Below the pieces are notes generated by a model. It worked only from the letters and a program-made list of their open reading frames with translations. It had not been told where the DNA came from and made no database searches. 64,000 nt of DNA from Hygrocybe punicea (lineage: Eukaryota > Basidiomycota > Agaricomycetes > Agaricales > Hygrophoraceae), in the NCBI GenBank assembly GCA_963556145.1, contig OY744461.1, positions 3,410,001 to 3,474,000 of the forward strand. The letters are read 5' to 3'. The position numbers and the translations under genes are program-made. Of this stretch, positions 45,330 to 57,413 are shown in pieces (position 1 is the stretch's first letter; the number at the start of each line of letters is the position of its first letter).

Positions 45330-46934
45330 AGAAGAGTGAAAGAGGGCAGGAAGCCCTAAATGACGGCGAATGAGACTTGCAGTGACAACGCCGCAAGGTG
45401 GAGGAGGCGGACTCTAATAAGGACTGGGAGTTGGGCTTTTATTGGATCAGCTAACAGATCAAACCCACAAGCATGAACACACAACCAGCCACAAGCAATC
45501 ACAAGCCTTGCATGTCGTGTATTAATATTATCGTCTCCTGCGGCTCTTGCCTTGCGGGAGCCCTGTTTTATTCTGTGTCCATATATGATTTCTCACCGCC
45601 AATTGTGTGGAATTTATTTAATTTTCGAGTTTACTGTCATGTTGGCCTTAAAATGCCACAGTGTGCCGGCCATTGCCGAGTCCAACCGCCACCGTATAGC
45701 TTCAAGCAAATTGCACCGGACAGCAGCGTCTCTCGAGACGTCTCTGATGATCAAAACACATTCCCTTGCGGTAAAACCTATTACCGGTAAGTACGTTGTC
45801 AAAATCGCGTAAAATTATTGTCGACACCATTGGCAAATTTACCGCTGCAACGTGCCTGGTAATTGAAGCGCTTTGTCGACGTCAAGATCATAAAGCCGCC
45901 GGGATACACGGCAAATTACGCTGCAACTGTTGACTCACGGCGACGATTTCCGAGACGGCTCGGAAGCGCAGATCGGCTCGGAATCGAACTTCAAGACAAA
46001 TATAGGGATTTCCGCCTGCATACTTACTAGTACTTATCGAGCGCGTTGTCGCAATGCGCTCATGGTTACTTAACTTGAATCACGAGTAAAGAATCAATTA
46101 GGAGTTGAGGTTCTACGGACCGTAAGGGATTACGGCCTTTCGCCGATGGACGGAAACTAGGATTCACGTGTAAATAGAATTCTCACGCACGGTTCATCAT
46201 CGATAACCATAAAGCGCGGGCTGCGCGAATTTGTGGAAAGTCCATTGCCCATGAAAGGTGTGTTTAACATTTGCCAATCTGCTTGTGATGAATTCTTTGC
46301 CGCCCCAGTCGTAGCTTCTAAGCGGTGACGAACGGCAGAGCACACAGCCAAATCGTTGCATTTCTGATTTACTTTCTTAGTCTTTCTATGTCCCCGACGA
46401 TCTCTCGCTGACACTTATGCTCTAGAATCATCCTCCAAATGTACTTTCCCAAAGGTGAGATGTATATCTACTATGGTTGCATGATGTAAAATTTCACTCA
46501 ACTCTGGAGCCACTGGCGATGTGGATCAGAAAATAAATAAATAAAACTAAGAACAGCCAGCTGAATGATTAATTTTCTCAGTTACATTCATGAGTTCCAC
46601 TCTATGCTGATCACTGTTTGTCGTTCTAGACGCAACTATCCCCACCAGCACAGAACGAAAATTCCAATATTTGTCTAGGTATATTCTTGGCTCTACTATG
46701 CACTCAAAGGTGAGTATACGCAGGTGTGTTTGCTTATATGCGCCTGAAATGTCGCTGATGTTATGTTGTTTATGTCTAGGTAAACGATGGAGAGGACGAT
46801 TCACCCTTGACCACAAGTTACATGGTGGGTTCAGGCCTCAAAAGCCATAGAACTATGAGGAGTACAAAACCTGGTTGGGTTCAGGTTCCACAGCGTATGT
46901 ACAAGAATATTAATACAATTCTCAAATAAAGATG
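45330..46934. other. 1.6-kb gene-poor region
   Basis: Between the start of the H+-ATPase gene and the 3' end of the SWI3-like gene. The part near 45330 is presumably the pump promoter. Short open frames (45473-45812 plus, 46157-46414 minus) match nothing I know. Around 46436-46900 the plus strand has splice-like signals and a basic stretch (KRWRGRFTLDHKLHGGFRP) broken by a TAG, possibly a relic or an unrecognised small gene. Confidence 0.4.
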
Positions 46935-49125
46935 TCAAGTGAGCTGGAGCATGTTCCCATCATTCACTGGCCCCAAGTCACCTTCCATCGCGCTGGAGTT
47001 GACCTCGCTTAGCAACCCTCCCTGTCCAGTAGTCCCCAATGTCGCCTGAGCGATCACTGTTGGCACCCCATGCACGCCATTCTTCGCTAACTCAGCTCTC
47101 ACACCGTCCAGCATTCGCTTGAGACTCATCCGTTCCCCGACAAGCGCCATCCGTGCGCTCTCCAAACCCTTTCTTTCTTCCTCCAAAATCTCCTCCAGCT
47201 CTTCGAACTGCGACATCTTCAGTTCAAGCTTGGTCAAAGTGAGCTTGATCAAGGTGGCAAGCGTCGAGCGGATGTGGGTATCCTCTGCTTCAGCGAGAGC
47301 CTTCGCGGCCTTCGCAGACGATTTGAGAGCCAGGTTCGCGGCTCGAACGACTTTTGAGTGCGGTAATGTCACGGGTTTCTGCGGTGGCAAATCTACGGAC
47401 ATCCTATCTGCTGCGGGTGTAGGTGTTCCCACGTTACTCGAGGGCTCTGGGTTCGAGAACCCAGATCTATCATTCACAGCTTCGTCCTCCATCATATCGG
47501 GCTCTTTCTCGGCTTCTGGTTTCTCTTCGTTCTCGGTCGCGGTCTGCTTCTCACCTTTCGCCGATTGCTCCTTCTCCTTATCTCCGTCGGTGAGCTCGTG
47601 TAGTGCCGTCTTGGCAGCCTCTGCGGCCACTCCTGGCCCTACCACCCCTGCAAGGAACGCGACGACACTCATCACAGGATTATCTGCCTGCTCAAATGGA
47701 ATGCGCCCAAACCGAAGTGGGCCCATCGATGCTTCGGTGGCTATGTAGGGGTCTTCTATTGGGAGCTCCAAAAATTTGCGTATGCATTGTTGCGCTGAAC
47801 GCGTGCCCACATGTTCTTCAATGCTGGACCAATCATCATCAAATAGCTCCACACCCTCCAATAGCAAGAGAACCTCTTGATCCGACCAGTCATCAGCGTG
47901 ACTGCTACCATGTGCGGCGCCTGGGGGTACCATGGCCAGTTTGACAAAGTCACCGCTGAACATTGTTGACGGGAATCGACCGTCAAGGTAACACGGCTGG
48001 CATAGCTCGAAGTTTTTGACTTTCAACGAGTGGTAGCGCACAGGGGTGCAATCGGTGCCGCAAGTATCGCAAGTATATGTTACCAGTGCAATTCCTCGGT
48101 TAGTGGATCCATTTGGTGTACCGGCTTCAGAGACACCATTGATGAGATTAGCTACGTCCGTAGCATTGATCGAGCGAGATGCTTTTGATGTGGATTGGTA
48201 TATGGAGGAACGGAGTTCGAGTGAGGCGAGAGCAGACGAGGAAGAGGGCTTTGGACCACCATTGACAGTAGCAGTAGCGGGATTAGATGGTCGGGTACCG
48301 GGGTGTAACGACTGAAGCCCACGGGGTGTATCCAAAATGACACGGAAGTGGCCAGTGAAAGGAGGCGCCAAAGTCGCAGGACGCGCTTCTGGATCGATCT
48401 ACGCATCGATAGGGTGTAATTATATGAGGAAGACATCTTCTGAGTAATGAACTTACCTGGTAGTTAATCAAACCCCATTGTTCAAGGAAGGCGTGCACTC
48501 GCATGATGGCACAGACGTCACCGGCCAGGTTTCTTCGGCAAGCAGTCACGGTTAGGTATTCTGTTGGACGAAGTCTATATGTATTGATCATGAAGTCACG
48601 ATAGTCTTTATAGATGGCGGGTGTCTTGGACCTATTACGCGAGTTGAAGAATTCCGGCAAGGCTCGCCGTTCCACAGGGTGGATTTTTGACATGTCAAAC
48701 CAAGCGGAATACGAGGGGATAATCACTTCGTGTGTCTGAGCGGCCAGGTACTTGCGGGCTTGATCCTCAAGCCGAAGCCGTGTAGCCTCCAGCTGGGCAG
48801 GGTCCTCATCATCGTTTTCATCGCCAGAATCTGGCTCCTCGTCTGCCCCGTCACCCATAGATATATCGCCTGTATCCTCTTCACCATCACCGTCTCCTTT
48901 TAGCACTCTGACTCTGCCGCCGTTCTCGGGTCGCTGGTCCGAAGTGTCAACCTGCAAGTTGCCGACGTCTCCGCTTTGGATTGGTTCTAGTTCACTTCGT
49001 TTGCCTGCAGCATTGTCAGGATCAACAGGAGAAACGCCTTGATTCTGATGGGGGACGGTGAGCTTGATCCTTTTGGGATCGGAAGAGCTCGGCGTTGGTG
49101 ATGCGGCGCGTTTCGGTGAGTCCAT
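46935..49125 (-). CDS. SWI3/RSC8-like chromatin remodelling subunit (SWIRM, ZZ, SANT)
   Basis: Core scaffold subunit of SWI/SNF- or RSC-type remodellers in the nucleus. Two main exons: 49125 down to ITNYQ-type codons near 48458, and about 48400-46935, joined across a GTAAGTTC...ATGCGTAG intron. The N-terminus is disordered and acidic. The SWIRM domain follows ([74 protein letters not shown]). A ZZ-like zinc site ([29 protein letters not shown]) is next, then SANT ([40 protein letters not shown]). A long coiled coil begins near [20 protein letters not shown]. The ZZ plus SANT order favours the RSC8/SWI3 family; which paralogue cannot be told. A divergent PPR gene lies 183 bp away. Confidence 0.93.
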
Positions 49126-49308
49126 TTTTACCGCCTTCAAAGTCAAAGGTATAGAAAAACAGCACGTGTATTACATAAGAAGTAAACACAACCAAAGCAT
49201 GATGTGGCGTATTTACGTACTTTGTTTGGCTGCAGCCTCTGAATCCAACAACTGACTGCCAGCGAAAAATACGCAGAGCTGTGGACAAAGAATTCCTGTC
49301 GGAGGTGC
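49126..49308. promoter_or_regulatory. Shared divergent promoter region, SWI3-like and PPR-like genes
   Basis: 183 bp between divergent start codons. No clear TATA box was seen. Confidence 0.35.
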
Positions 49309-51474
49309 ATGGCATCATGGGCGCTCGTGCAAGTACCATGGATGTCCGTCAGGCGCACGCGATGGCGATTCGAGTTTTTCACAAAATCCCTTTTACAATC
49401 CAACAATCACTTCAGCGCCTCACTTCAGCTCTCCAGAGATTCACCAGCCATGGAGGCGTTGAAAAAACATCCTTATCCATCCAACGTTCTTGACCCCTCC
49501 GTTTTCGAGGAAAAGTCTGAAGAATATGACACGATCGCAAGACAATATTCCTTCCGGAGTCTCAGTGAAGTTCCCAGAACCTCTATTCAGACCCTCATTC
49601 ATCTGGTTGAATGTGGAAACTATGATGCAGCTGAACAGGTTCGCGCTGAACTTTTGCAGATGGGTATTGAGATTCCACTGGATGTCAGGTACGAGCAAGC
49701 AGCGATCGCGGCCCTTCGCCTCCCCAACCGCGACAACCACGCGAGGTCGTTTGCCGATTGGTTTTCTCTGATTCCAATGGCCTTTCAGTCCAAGCCGAGG
49801 TCGTTTCACACAATCTGCCAACTATTGTTTTATAAATCCTTGCAGCCGAATCTTCCTCTCATTCTGCACTTCGGTCTTATCTGCGCATCCAAGGGTTATG
49901 CCAGGAAAGTTTTCCATCAAGTGATACCATTTGTCATACAGTTTGCCGATCCGTCCGTCAGCGCCGCATTTCTGAATGAGTTCGAGAAATTTGCTGTCAG
50001 TCATCACAAGGAAATACCCAGAAAAACCAGGAGGATGTTGAAGAGTTTCCGCGGCTTGACGATTAGAACTCATTGTCTGACAGGGCGACCAGAAGAGGCT
50101 GTCCGAACGTTCCAAGTCACTCGAGCAGGTAATATTCCTGTCTCTCATTTTTCGGCGTCCCTCCTCGCCCAAACATTGGAGAAAAACCTAGACACGACGA
50201 ATCTGAAAATGATTATGGATTTCTACCGTCGCCCCCTTTTTTCCCCAAAAAAATACATGCCACCCAGCCAGGATAGACTAGGGAATGCCTTATTGTCCAC
50301 ACCCGAATTATCCCAGACAACTAGTCTCGCTTTAAAGGTTCAAATCTTGAAAAGGTCTCTGGTGTCTCGTCACCCTCCGACTGCACACGCCCTGGCCAAC
50401 TTCATTGGCGAGTATCAAGCTGCGGGCAGGAGCCGCGCCTTGGTCATGTTGAGGAAGAAAGTCTTCCGGCACTCTCACAAGTCGGCCTCCCTTTGGCTCG
50501 CGGCCGAAATGGTGTATCATATGGGGAGGAAGAAATACAATATGGTAGTCATTGTATTTGCCACTCACTTTCACCTCGTCGGCGTTCCCCAAGATCATAT
50601 CCAACGCCAGCTGGAATTTTCTTGGACCAAGAAACTGCGAACAAGGCAGCGAGAACGGCCATCGATCATTGTTCCTTGTCACTATCCTATGACCACCAAA
50701 ATTCACCCATCTTCAACCCATACAGCCTTGTTATGGACAGCGTTGGTATATCTTTCAAGAGGCCGGGAGGAACTCGAGAACCTATACAATCAACTCCTTC
50801 ATTTTGCACGACTCAACTACAATAGAAATCTACCAGCAGAGGCATCATCGCCACCCTCACATAGGGCTACTTCGTTCTCACTTTCCCCGCCTCCCTTGCA
50901 GGCCATCGACGAAGTTCATTTTACTCCATTCGTCCGCGCGTTCAAACGACGCTGTGGACCGGAACGTGCGTTGGCGCTCTTGCATGACATGGTCGGCCTT
51001 GGTATCCACCCGAATCATTATCACTATGCCGTTTTAGCAGCGGAGTTTGCCGGCAGTGGCGACGTGGATAGATCCATGACGCTTCTTGATCGTATGGAGG
51101 CCAGTAGCCGGATCGGTACCATTGAACCCATGGCAATCCCAGCACCGAACATTGTTACATACACCAATATCTTGCGGGGATTCGTAAATGCGCGGTGTAT
51201 AGACGCGGCAGTAGATGTTGAGGAACGAATGATGAAGAACCTGGGATATGTCCCTGGTAGCAATCCCCAGACCGACCATGCACGTTCCTTGTTGCAACGC
51301 CTCCTTGAAGAGCAACCCCCCTTCTCCGGTATTGTCCTATTCTCCGTTCCATCTGACACTGGGAAGGCTGACGATTCCAACGATCCGCAGCTTAACACTC
51401 CAAGAGTTTTGATTAAGAGAACACAAATGCAGGGGTATTTCGAGGTTGAATACGTCCGCGGAGACGCCCAGTAG
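49309..51474 (+). CDS. PPR-like mitochondrial protein, 721 residues, intronless
   Basis: One uninterrupted exon, unusual among its intron-rich neighbours. The N-terminus is rich in Arg, Trp and Phe without acidic residues (SVRRTRWRFEFFTKSLLQS), consistent with a mitochondrial targeting signal. Helical repeat units appear throughout and are clearest at the C-terminus: RRCGPERALALLHDMVGLGI with HPNHYHYAVLAAEFAGSGD, DRSMTLLDRMEA, and PNIVTYTNILRGFVNARCID followed by AAVDVEERMMKNLG, the helix-turn-helix pattern of pentatricopeptide repeats. Such proteins bind organellar RNA and act in mitochondrial RNA processing or translation. The precise target is unknown. An internal ATG at 49450 (MEALKKHPY) is a possible alternative start lacking the leader. 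Confidence 0.8.
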   Translation: MASWALVQVPWMSVRRTRWRFEFFTKSLLQSNNHFSASLQLSRDSPAMEALKKHPYPSNVLDPSVFEEKSEEYDTIARQYSFRSLSEVPRTSIQTLIHLVECGNYDAAEQVRAELLQMGIEIPLDVRYEQAAIAALRLPNRDNHARSFADWFSLIPMAFQSKPRSFHTICQLLFYKSLQPNLPLILHFGLICASKGYARKVFHQVIPFVIQFADPSVSAAFLNEFEKFAVSHHKEIPRKTRRMLKSFRGLTIRTHCLTGRPEEAVRTFQVTRAGNIPVSHFSASLLAQTLEKNLDTTNLKMIMDFYRRPLFSPKKYMPPSQDRLGNALLSTPELSQTTSLALKVQILKRSLVSRHPPTAHALANFIGEYQAAGRSRALVMLRKKVFRHSHKSASLWLAAEMVYHMGRKKYNMVVIVFATHFHLVGVPQDHIQRQLEFSWTKKLRTRQRERPSIIVPCHYPMTTKIHPSSTHTALLWTALVYLSRGREELENLYNQLLHFARLNYNRNLPAEASSPPSHRATSFSLSPPPLQAIDEVHFTPFVRAFKRRCGPERALALLHDMVGLGIHPNHYHYAVLAAEFAGSGDVDRSMTLLDRMEASSRIGTIEPMAIPAPNIVTYTNILRGFVNARCIDAAVDVEERMMKNLGYVPGSNPQTDHARSLLQRLLEEQPPFSGIVLFSVPSDTGKADDSNDPQLNTPRVLIKRTQMQGYFEVEYVRGDAQ

Positions 51475-52149
51475 CCTTTGTGAACAATGACTGCTCCGTC
51501 GCGGGGGGAAGCGAAGCCTCTCCGTGACGTGCCACGGGAGTGTCTGTCACTTTAGCTTTGCGCACCGCCTGATTGCAGTGCACTGGCATGCGTTTTTCGG
51601 CGAGGTGTACTCGCGAACCGGACAACTATGTGACCGCCAGCTTTGTATTGCTAGAGGGAGGGAGCTCCGATCAGTGTCCGATACAATCAAACCATTGTCA
51701 TGTTTCCCAGGCGGGCGGTATAGTCGAGAGACGTGTATAGAGTAAGCTTGGAAACAAACACTCGATTGCCGACCGTCAATATTTACCAAGGTGAATGACA
51801 GAGGCAACAGTGGATATTTTAAAATCTGAGAACAATCGGCACCACCGTACATGATACATAGCCGTTGGTCCACGCCAGATAAGACTGGTACTGGTGCCGG
51901 TTACAACGCGACAAAGAAATCATAAAACGTCATGAGAAATACATGGACAGAAGAGGGCTGTAAGGAATAGCACAGTGTATGATATAGCACTCGATAACCA
52001 ATGGCAGTTGCGGTAACTACGATGCTGTCCATGAATGTCGCCGTGGCAACAGTGACCACGCACAAGGATATATCGCGAAACGATAAAGTCCGGGAGTCAA
52101 CGGAAGGCATGCCTCAAGGGCGCTCCTCCGCTCTCATTGTCTCTGGGTC
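51475..52149. other. Convergent intergenic region
   Basis: About 675 bp between the 3' ends of the PPR-like and membrane protein genes. Open frames here are short and unrecognised. Confidence 0.45.
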
Positions 52150-53834
52150 CTATTTCTTTAAGTTCGTGTACGCCGGTGGCAGCTCAATCGTCTCTGGTTC
52201 TTCTTCTTCTTCCTTCACAGCATGCTCCGACGGGCCAGCATCATCATGCTGAATAATGTTGACAAGCCTCATTGGCCTCATGGAAACCCCAGACTTTCTC
52301 GTGCTCGCCGTTACGGACCCGCCAGGCATCTCAGGTGTTCCCGATCGATTCGTCAATGTAAGCCTCGATTGTGGACGGTCATCGGTGCTAGATCTAGAAC
52401 CAACACCTCCCACCTCAAGCATCTGCCCGAGGTCTTGGAATGAGCTGGATCGGCGATGGCTGGAGGTAGGGTCGGTGACCAGGAATGGTTCTGGCTGATA
52501 GAATTCGGGGAGCTGCGGTTCGCGCCCGGCAGATGGACCGTCGCCTTCGTCACCTTGGAGGAGATTGACGGGGTGTTCCTTTTGAGGCTTGGACATACGT
52601 TTGCGGCGCCAGAGACAGAGGAAGACGAGTGCGATGGCTAAAAGGAGGACAACGCCACCCACTACACCGCCTATTAGGGAGATATTGAGTATTTGTAAGA
52701 TATGGCCGGTGGTACCACTCACCGACTATGGCCGCAGTGTTCGATCTAGAGTAGTGCTCGAATAAGCAGCTGACCGAAATAATAAATTGTACACGTACCG
52801 GCTGCCACTGCCGCCACTGCCGGTCCAATCAGAGCTCGTAGGATAGCTACCGCCTGCAGGGCTGCCAGGTGTCGACGATGGTGACGAGGAATCCAAACAG
52901 GAGTTATTGTTTGCTATCCCTGAGCTCACCGTGTTGAGGACGCTGCCAGCCGAACCTGGTCCTCTGTCGTCACCGCCGACGAGAAGAAGAGTGGTACCGC
53001 CACGGACAGATGGTGTCCAAGAAAATCCAGTCCCTTGCTGGGAGACGTTTGTGAATGTACCTTCGGGGACGCTGAAGGACTGCCCTCCAGGAATCACTGC
53101 AAGGAATTGAGGGTTCCTGAAGGGCACATGTGTTAATGGCGGGGAACCCGAGACACAGCGCATGTGGGGCCGTACCCTTGAACCGTGGCGGGGTCCCACC
53201 ATATCCGCGTTGAGACACATTGGACTATCTGATTTGGTGGATCAATGCTGAATACGAAATCTGGGGAGACGTTCGTTTGAGCATCGAAGCAGCTCGCGTC
53301 GGAGCTCGATTGAACGATGGCTGCTACGCTTGTTCCTCCTGATCCAAACTCTGAATTGTCACTAACCTAAGAGGTTCAAAGGATGGGTTAGAAAGGTATT
53401 GGATATGGGACAAGAAAAGAAAAGTTGAGAAAAGAAATCTGGCGGATATTGTCGAAGTGTTGGCAAACGACCTGAAGACCTTGAAAGCTCCATCGACGCG
53501 TACCAATGCAATATTTTTGTAGAACGAAAGCAAAGGCACTCACAACTGCAACGAACTGGGAGTTCGCTGGGTATTTGAGCTGAAAACTCAATGATGTGGA
53601 GGAGCCGCTGGATGATTGGCTGACGATCTTCCGTGCCTCGATGTTGTTGGGTAGAGGAGAGGGACCAAAGGGTAGTATGAGAACACTGTAGGGTGGCTGT
53701 CCATAGCCAGTGATGGAAATGGAGAGATTCTGACATTGCTTCGGAGTGTTGGTGAAGGTGAAAGAAAACGCGGAGGCGACAACGGGCAGAAAGAGGAGTA
53801 GGAGGGGTGACAGGGTGTGAGTCGTGGGGGTCAT
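52150..53834 (-). CDS. Secreted-domain single-pass membrane protein with PPAY tail
   Basis: The start at 53834 gives a signal peptide (LSPLLLLFLPVVASAFSF). The extracellular domain follows with TNTPKQCQNLSISITGYGQ, PPYSVLILPFGPSPLPNNIE and YPANSQFVAVV. Short exons then give an SSSDASCFDA-like segment and DPPNQIVQCVSTRIWWDPAT. The next exon begins PQFLAVIPGGQSFSVPEG and continues GGTTLLLVGGDDRG and NNNSCLDSSSPSSTPGSPAG. A transmembrane helix (LIGGVVGGVVLLLAIALVFL) and a CLWRRKRMSKPQKEHP stop-transfer come next. The cytoplasmic tail is Ser-rich and ends IELPPAYTNLKK. This is a widespread but uncharacterised basidiomycete architecture. It is not clearly homologous outside the membrane to the 15.9-22 kb family, yet shares topology and the PPAY ending. 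Surface sensing is inference. Confidence 0.82.
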
Positions 53835-54268
53835 CGTGGTGGTTGGTCTGCAGGTGCGGCTAGGTGTACATGAAGGCTCCACAGGAGAAGCAGATGGGTT
53901 GATCGCGGCCTTGCCTGTAAACGGTGTATAAATACCGCCGACTGACCCGACCAATCGCACGCCAAGTTTGGTTATTTTCCCCTTTAATTCTGCAACGAGT
54001 CGTGCGTCACATCAAAACCTTTTCTGACACCAGCCATAGCGGTCTACACGCTGTGCAGAACAGCTTCAACAGCTCGGTCTGAGTAAGCCCAGGGGATCGA
54101 ACCCTAACCCTAGTCACCATTTATGACGACATGTGCCAGTGCTCGTAACAACTCAAACTGAACGTTGACCTGCTCGCTGCGCGGTGCACCTCACGGACGA
54201 CGTTCGCAACACTCTTCTCCTATAATACTGTATCTTTATTAATATCTATCTAATTCACCGTCTTTGTA
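53835..54268. other. Divergent intergenic region
   Basis: 434 bp between divergent start codons; presumably promoters of both genes. A GGTTCGATCCCC-like sequence near 54093-54105 on the minus strand is not part of a tRNA (see rejected items). Confidence 0.45.
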
Positions 54269-57200
54269 ATGCCCACAGTCATCAACAGCCCTCCTCGGGC
54301 ACCACCGGTCAGGTACCACGCTAAACACGGTACCCGCTGGCAAAAGGAGAAAGAGGCGGCTGGAAAAGACGCTTTTGAATACCCTAATGATCCTCAGTTT
54401 ATCGGACCTTGGATCGTTGGCGAGTGCGTAGGCAAAGGAGCGAGCGGGCGAGTCAAGATTGCCAAGCACCGTCAGACCGGCCAACTTGCTGCCGTCAAGA
54501 TTCTTCCCCTCCAACCTCTTGTCAACTCACGCGCATCCTTGGCAACACAGGCTAAATCTAACAAACAGCGCCTCGGGGTCGATAGGGAGATCACCATGAT
54601 GAAGCTCATGGATCACCCCAACATCATACGCATATATGATGTCTTCGAAGGCGACAAGGACTTGTATCTTATACTAGAGTACGTGGAAGGCGGTGAACTT
54701 TTCGACTTTCTCGTCAACCGCGGAAAGCTTTCTTCACTCGAGGCCCTCACATTCTTCAAACAAATTATATATGGTCTAAACTATGCCCACACGTTCTCCA
54801 TAATCCACCGTGACCTCAAACCTGAAAATATCCTTATTCACTCACTTAATCCTCCCCTGATTAAGATCGCAGATTGGGGCATGGCTGCCTTTGCGCCTCC
54901 CGCTTTGCAACTCGAGACTAATTGTGGCAGCCCTCACTACGTCAGCCCTGAAATTATCAATGGTGGAAAATACGAAGGAAATCCCACGGATGTATGGAGT
55001 TGCGGTGTAATTTTGTATGCGCTTCTCACTGGGCGACTCCCTTTTGATGACAAGGACATTCCGACGCTTCTCTCCCAAGTCCAAGCAGGCCAATATGAGA
55101 TGCCTTCATCTATCGACCCACAGGCGCAAGACCTTTTAGCACGCATGTTGGTAGTGGACGTAACTAAACGCATGACGGTATGTTTTTCTTTCGTTTCGAA
55201 GTCTATTCGCTCCTAAGCAATTTGAATCTCAGATACCCGAAATCCTCGCACACTCATGGTTACAGAATTTCACCCTTGGGATCCTTTACGTGCCTGCTCC
55301 CCCAGTGTCAGAACTCGCGAGGCCACTGCGCTCGGCTGCGCACATTGATCGAGACCTTTTTGAGTCGCTCCGAGTCATCTGGGGTCGACACGCAGATCCT
55401 GATGTTATAAAAGCGGATCTTCTGAGCCCAGCAGGCGAAGGCACGCTGGCCAAGGCGTTTTACTTCCTTCTGCAAAAATACCGTGAGAGGACGCTTGAGG
55501 ATCGTGGGTTTGTCGTGGATCTGGTCGCATCGTGTCCTAATGGTCATTGGCGTAGAGAATGCCGCGACAAGCGACAGGTGGTCACCAACCAACATACCTC
55601 GCTGCATTCCCCCCCTTTTCATTCCAGCCAACTTGAGGTTGGTCCTCACTTCCGCGGACACGTCCGTTCTGGCCGCAATGCCCCCGCACCCCCTCCGTCA
55701 CGTTCTCCTTCCCCCTCTCCCTTGACTCATGTTCCAGGTCTGGTGCCGCCTATAATGAAGAGTAATCAACGTCTGCGACCCCCTTCACCATTCGGACCTC
55801 GTGCACCAAGGCCGAGACCTCAGCCGACCTCCCCGGCTCCAGCTGGTGGATATCTGCAAAGTGGCTATGCCCACTATTTACCCCACGGCGAGACCAAAGC
55901 TACAGCCTCACGAGTGTCTAGATCGCCGTCTCCTTCGCCCTATCTAAATCATTATCCGAATACCAACCAACGTTATGTTGATGTGGACGCGCATCTTCGC
56001 CGTCAGAAACCAACATACATGCAGCAGGCGTACGTCACAGAGTCCCCGCGAGAAGTATCATCCGTCAGGTTCCCCGTTACGTCAGCCCGTCCTCAATATC
56101 CCTCCCCATTGCCCCCAGTCATGGGAGAAAGAAAGATTGCAATGCCACCTGATTCCCTCCCAGTTGCACCCCCCATACACATCTATACACCTACTCCATC
56201 GGCTCCTTTTGTGACTTCTCAGGGACCGATACCTATGCTAACTGCACCCAGGATGGAGAACGTAGCGGTCCAGCGGACGATCGATGACATCACTGAAAGG
56301 TTGAATGTCCTTGTTGCCAGGGGGAACGTTGAACAAGTCTTTCATTCGTCCGGGAATGCCATGGGACAGTTTTCAGCGCAGGCACATGATCAGTGGCAAA
56401 ATCAGAGTCACCGTCCTCCTCATGGATACCCGTACCAAATCTCTACCCCTGTGCCCTTGTATCCTCCGGTTGATCTCCGCCCTGAGCGCTTTGAAGGTGG
56501 CAGTGCGGCTGATAAGGAGAATAGGTTTGAGGATATTCCGGAGGGATTGGGCCTTGGTAAAGTCAATATGAAGACAGGTGACCCTATCAAGCCAACCCTG
56601 GGAGTCATGTACGCAGAAAATGGGACGGGGGGCGAAGGGTTAATGAAGGCGAAGAAGGAAAAGAAGAATCGACGCAAGTTGTTCGGATCATCATGAGTCT
56701 CTTTGACTAATTTTCATTATAATCGTTTAGCTTCTACCCTCAACCTCCCTCCCCTGAACACCAAACGGTCAACATTGTCTGCCCTTACATCGCCAACTCT
56801 CACGTCACCTCCCGCGCACTTCTCTCCCGTCGTAGGCGAATTCAAAGGCTGGTTCTCGAATCTGTTCAACTGGAAGGCCCAGTCATACATCCTGTATTCC
56901 CCTAACGACCTTCACACTACGTGGGGTGAGACTGTCAGGCTACTCCAACAATTCGGCGTCAATGTGGCATTCGGGGACGCGGACGGGTTTCCGCTTCTGA
57001 GGTGTCGGGTTGATGATGGAGTCGACTTGGCCACGGGGTCCATCATCCAAAAGCGTACCAGCTTCAGGGTGGAGTTCGTTTCCGCTCCAGGTATGGGCAA
57101 TGGTGCATTGTCCCCACAGTTCCAGCAGCACGGCGTATTATCGTCTTCGCCTCTTCAGTCTCATGGGGGATTTTCTCCCAACCCGAATTCTGCGAGAGCG

Positions 57201-57413
57201 AGTGTCACGCTCCACAAGAATATGGCGAAGATGCCAGGATATCTATGCGCCATTGTGATGGTCCAAGAGAAAGGATCCATGTCGACGTTTCGGGGGGTGT
57301 CCAGGAGGCTGAGGGAGGAGTGGAGGTTATCAGGGTTACAATCACCTAATTATGGGATGGGAGGAGGGGGGACTACTCCCCTTCTGGAGCATTCTCACAG
57401 GTTAACGACTTGA
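54269..57413 (+). CDS. Gin4/Cdr2/Hsl1-type protein kinase with C-terminal KA1-like region
   Basis: A Ser/Thr kinase of the Nim1/SAD group that links septins and cell size to mitotic entry. Exons 54269-55177 and 55233-56696 give 790 residues. The kinase domain shows the Gly loop VGKGASGRVK, AAVKILP (Lys), HRDLKPEN, a DWG in place of DFG (IADWGMAAF, usual in this group), NCGSPHYVSPEII and DVWSCGVILYALLTGRLPF. A UBA-like segment (RVIWGRHADPDVIKADLL, AKAFYFLLQKYRERT) and a long Pro/Ser-rich region follow. The stop TGA at 56694-56696 is followed in the same frame by 238 codons including GEFKGWFSNLFNWKAQSYIL and RTSFRVEFVSAP, which fit a C-terminal KA1-like membrane domain. An in-frame 174-bp intron (56557-56730, GTAAAG...TTTAG) would remove the stop. 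Both ends are given: 56696 is the short form and 57413 the long one. Confidence 0.88.

Noticed and set aside
54088..54110. tRNA on the minus strand, from a GGTTCGATCCCC T-arm-like sequence
   Set aside because: The T-stem is plausible but no matching acceptor strand, anticodon arm or D-arm can be placed upstream.
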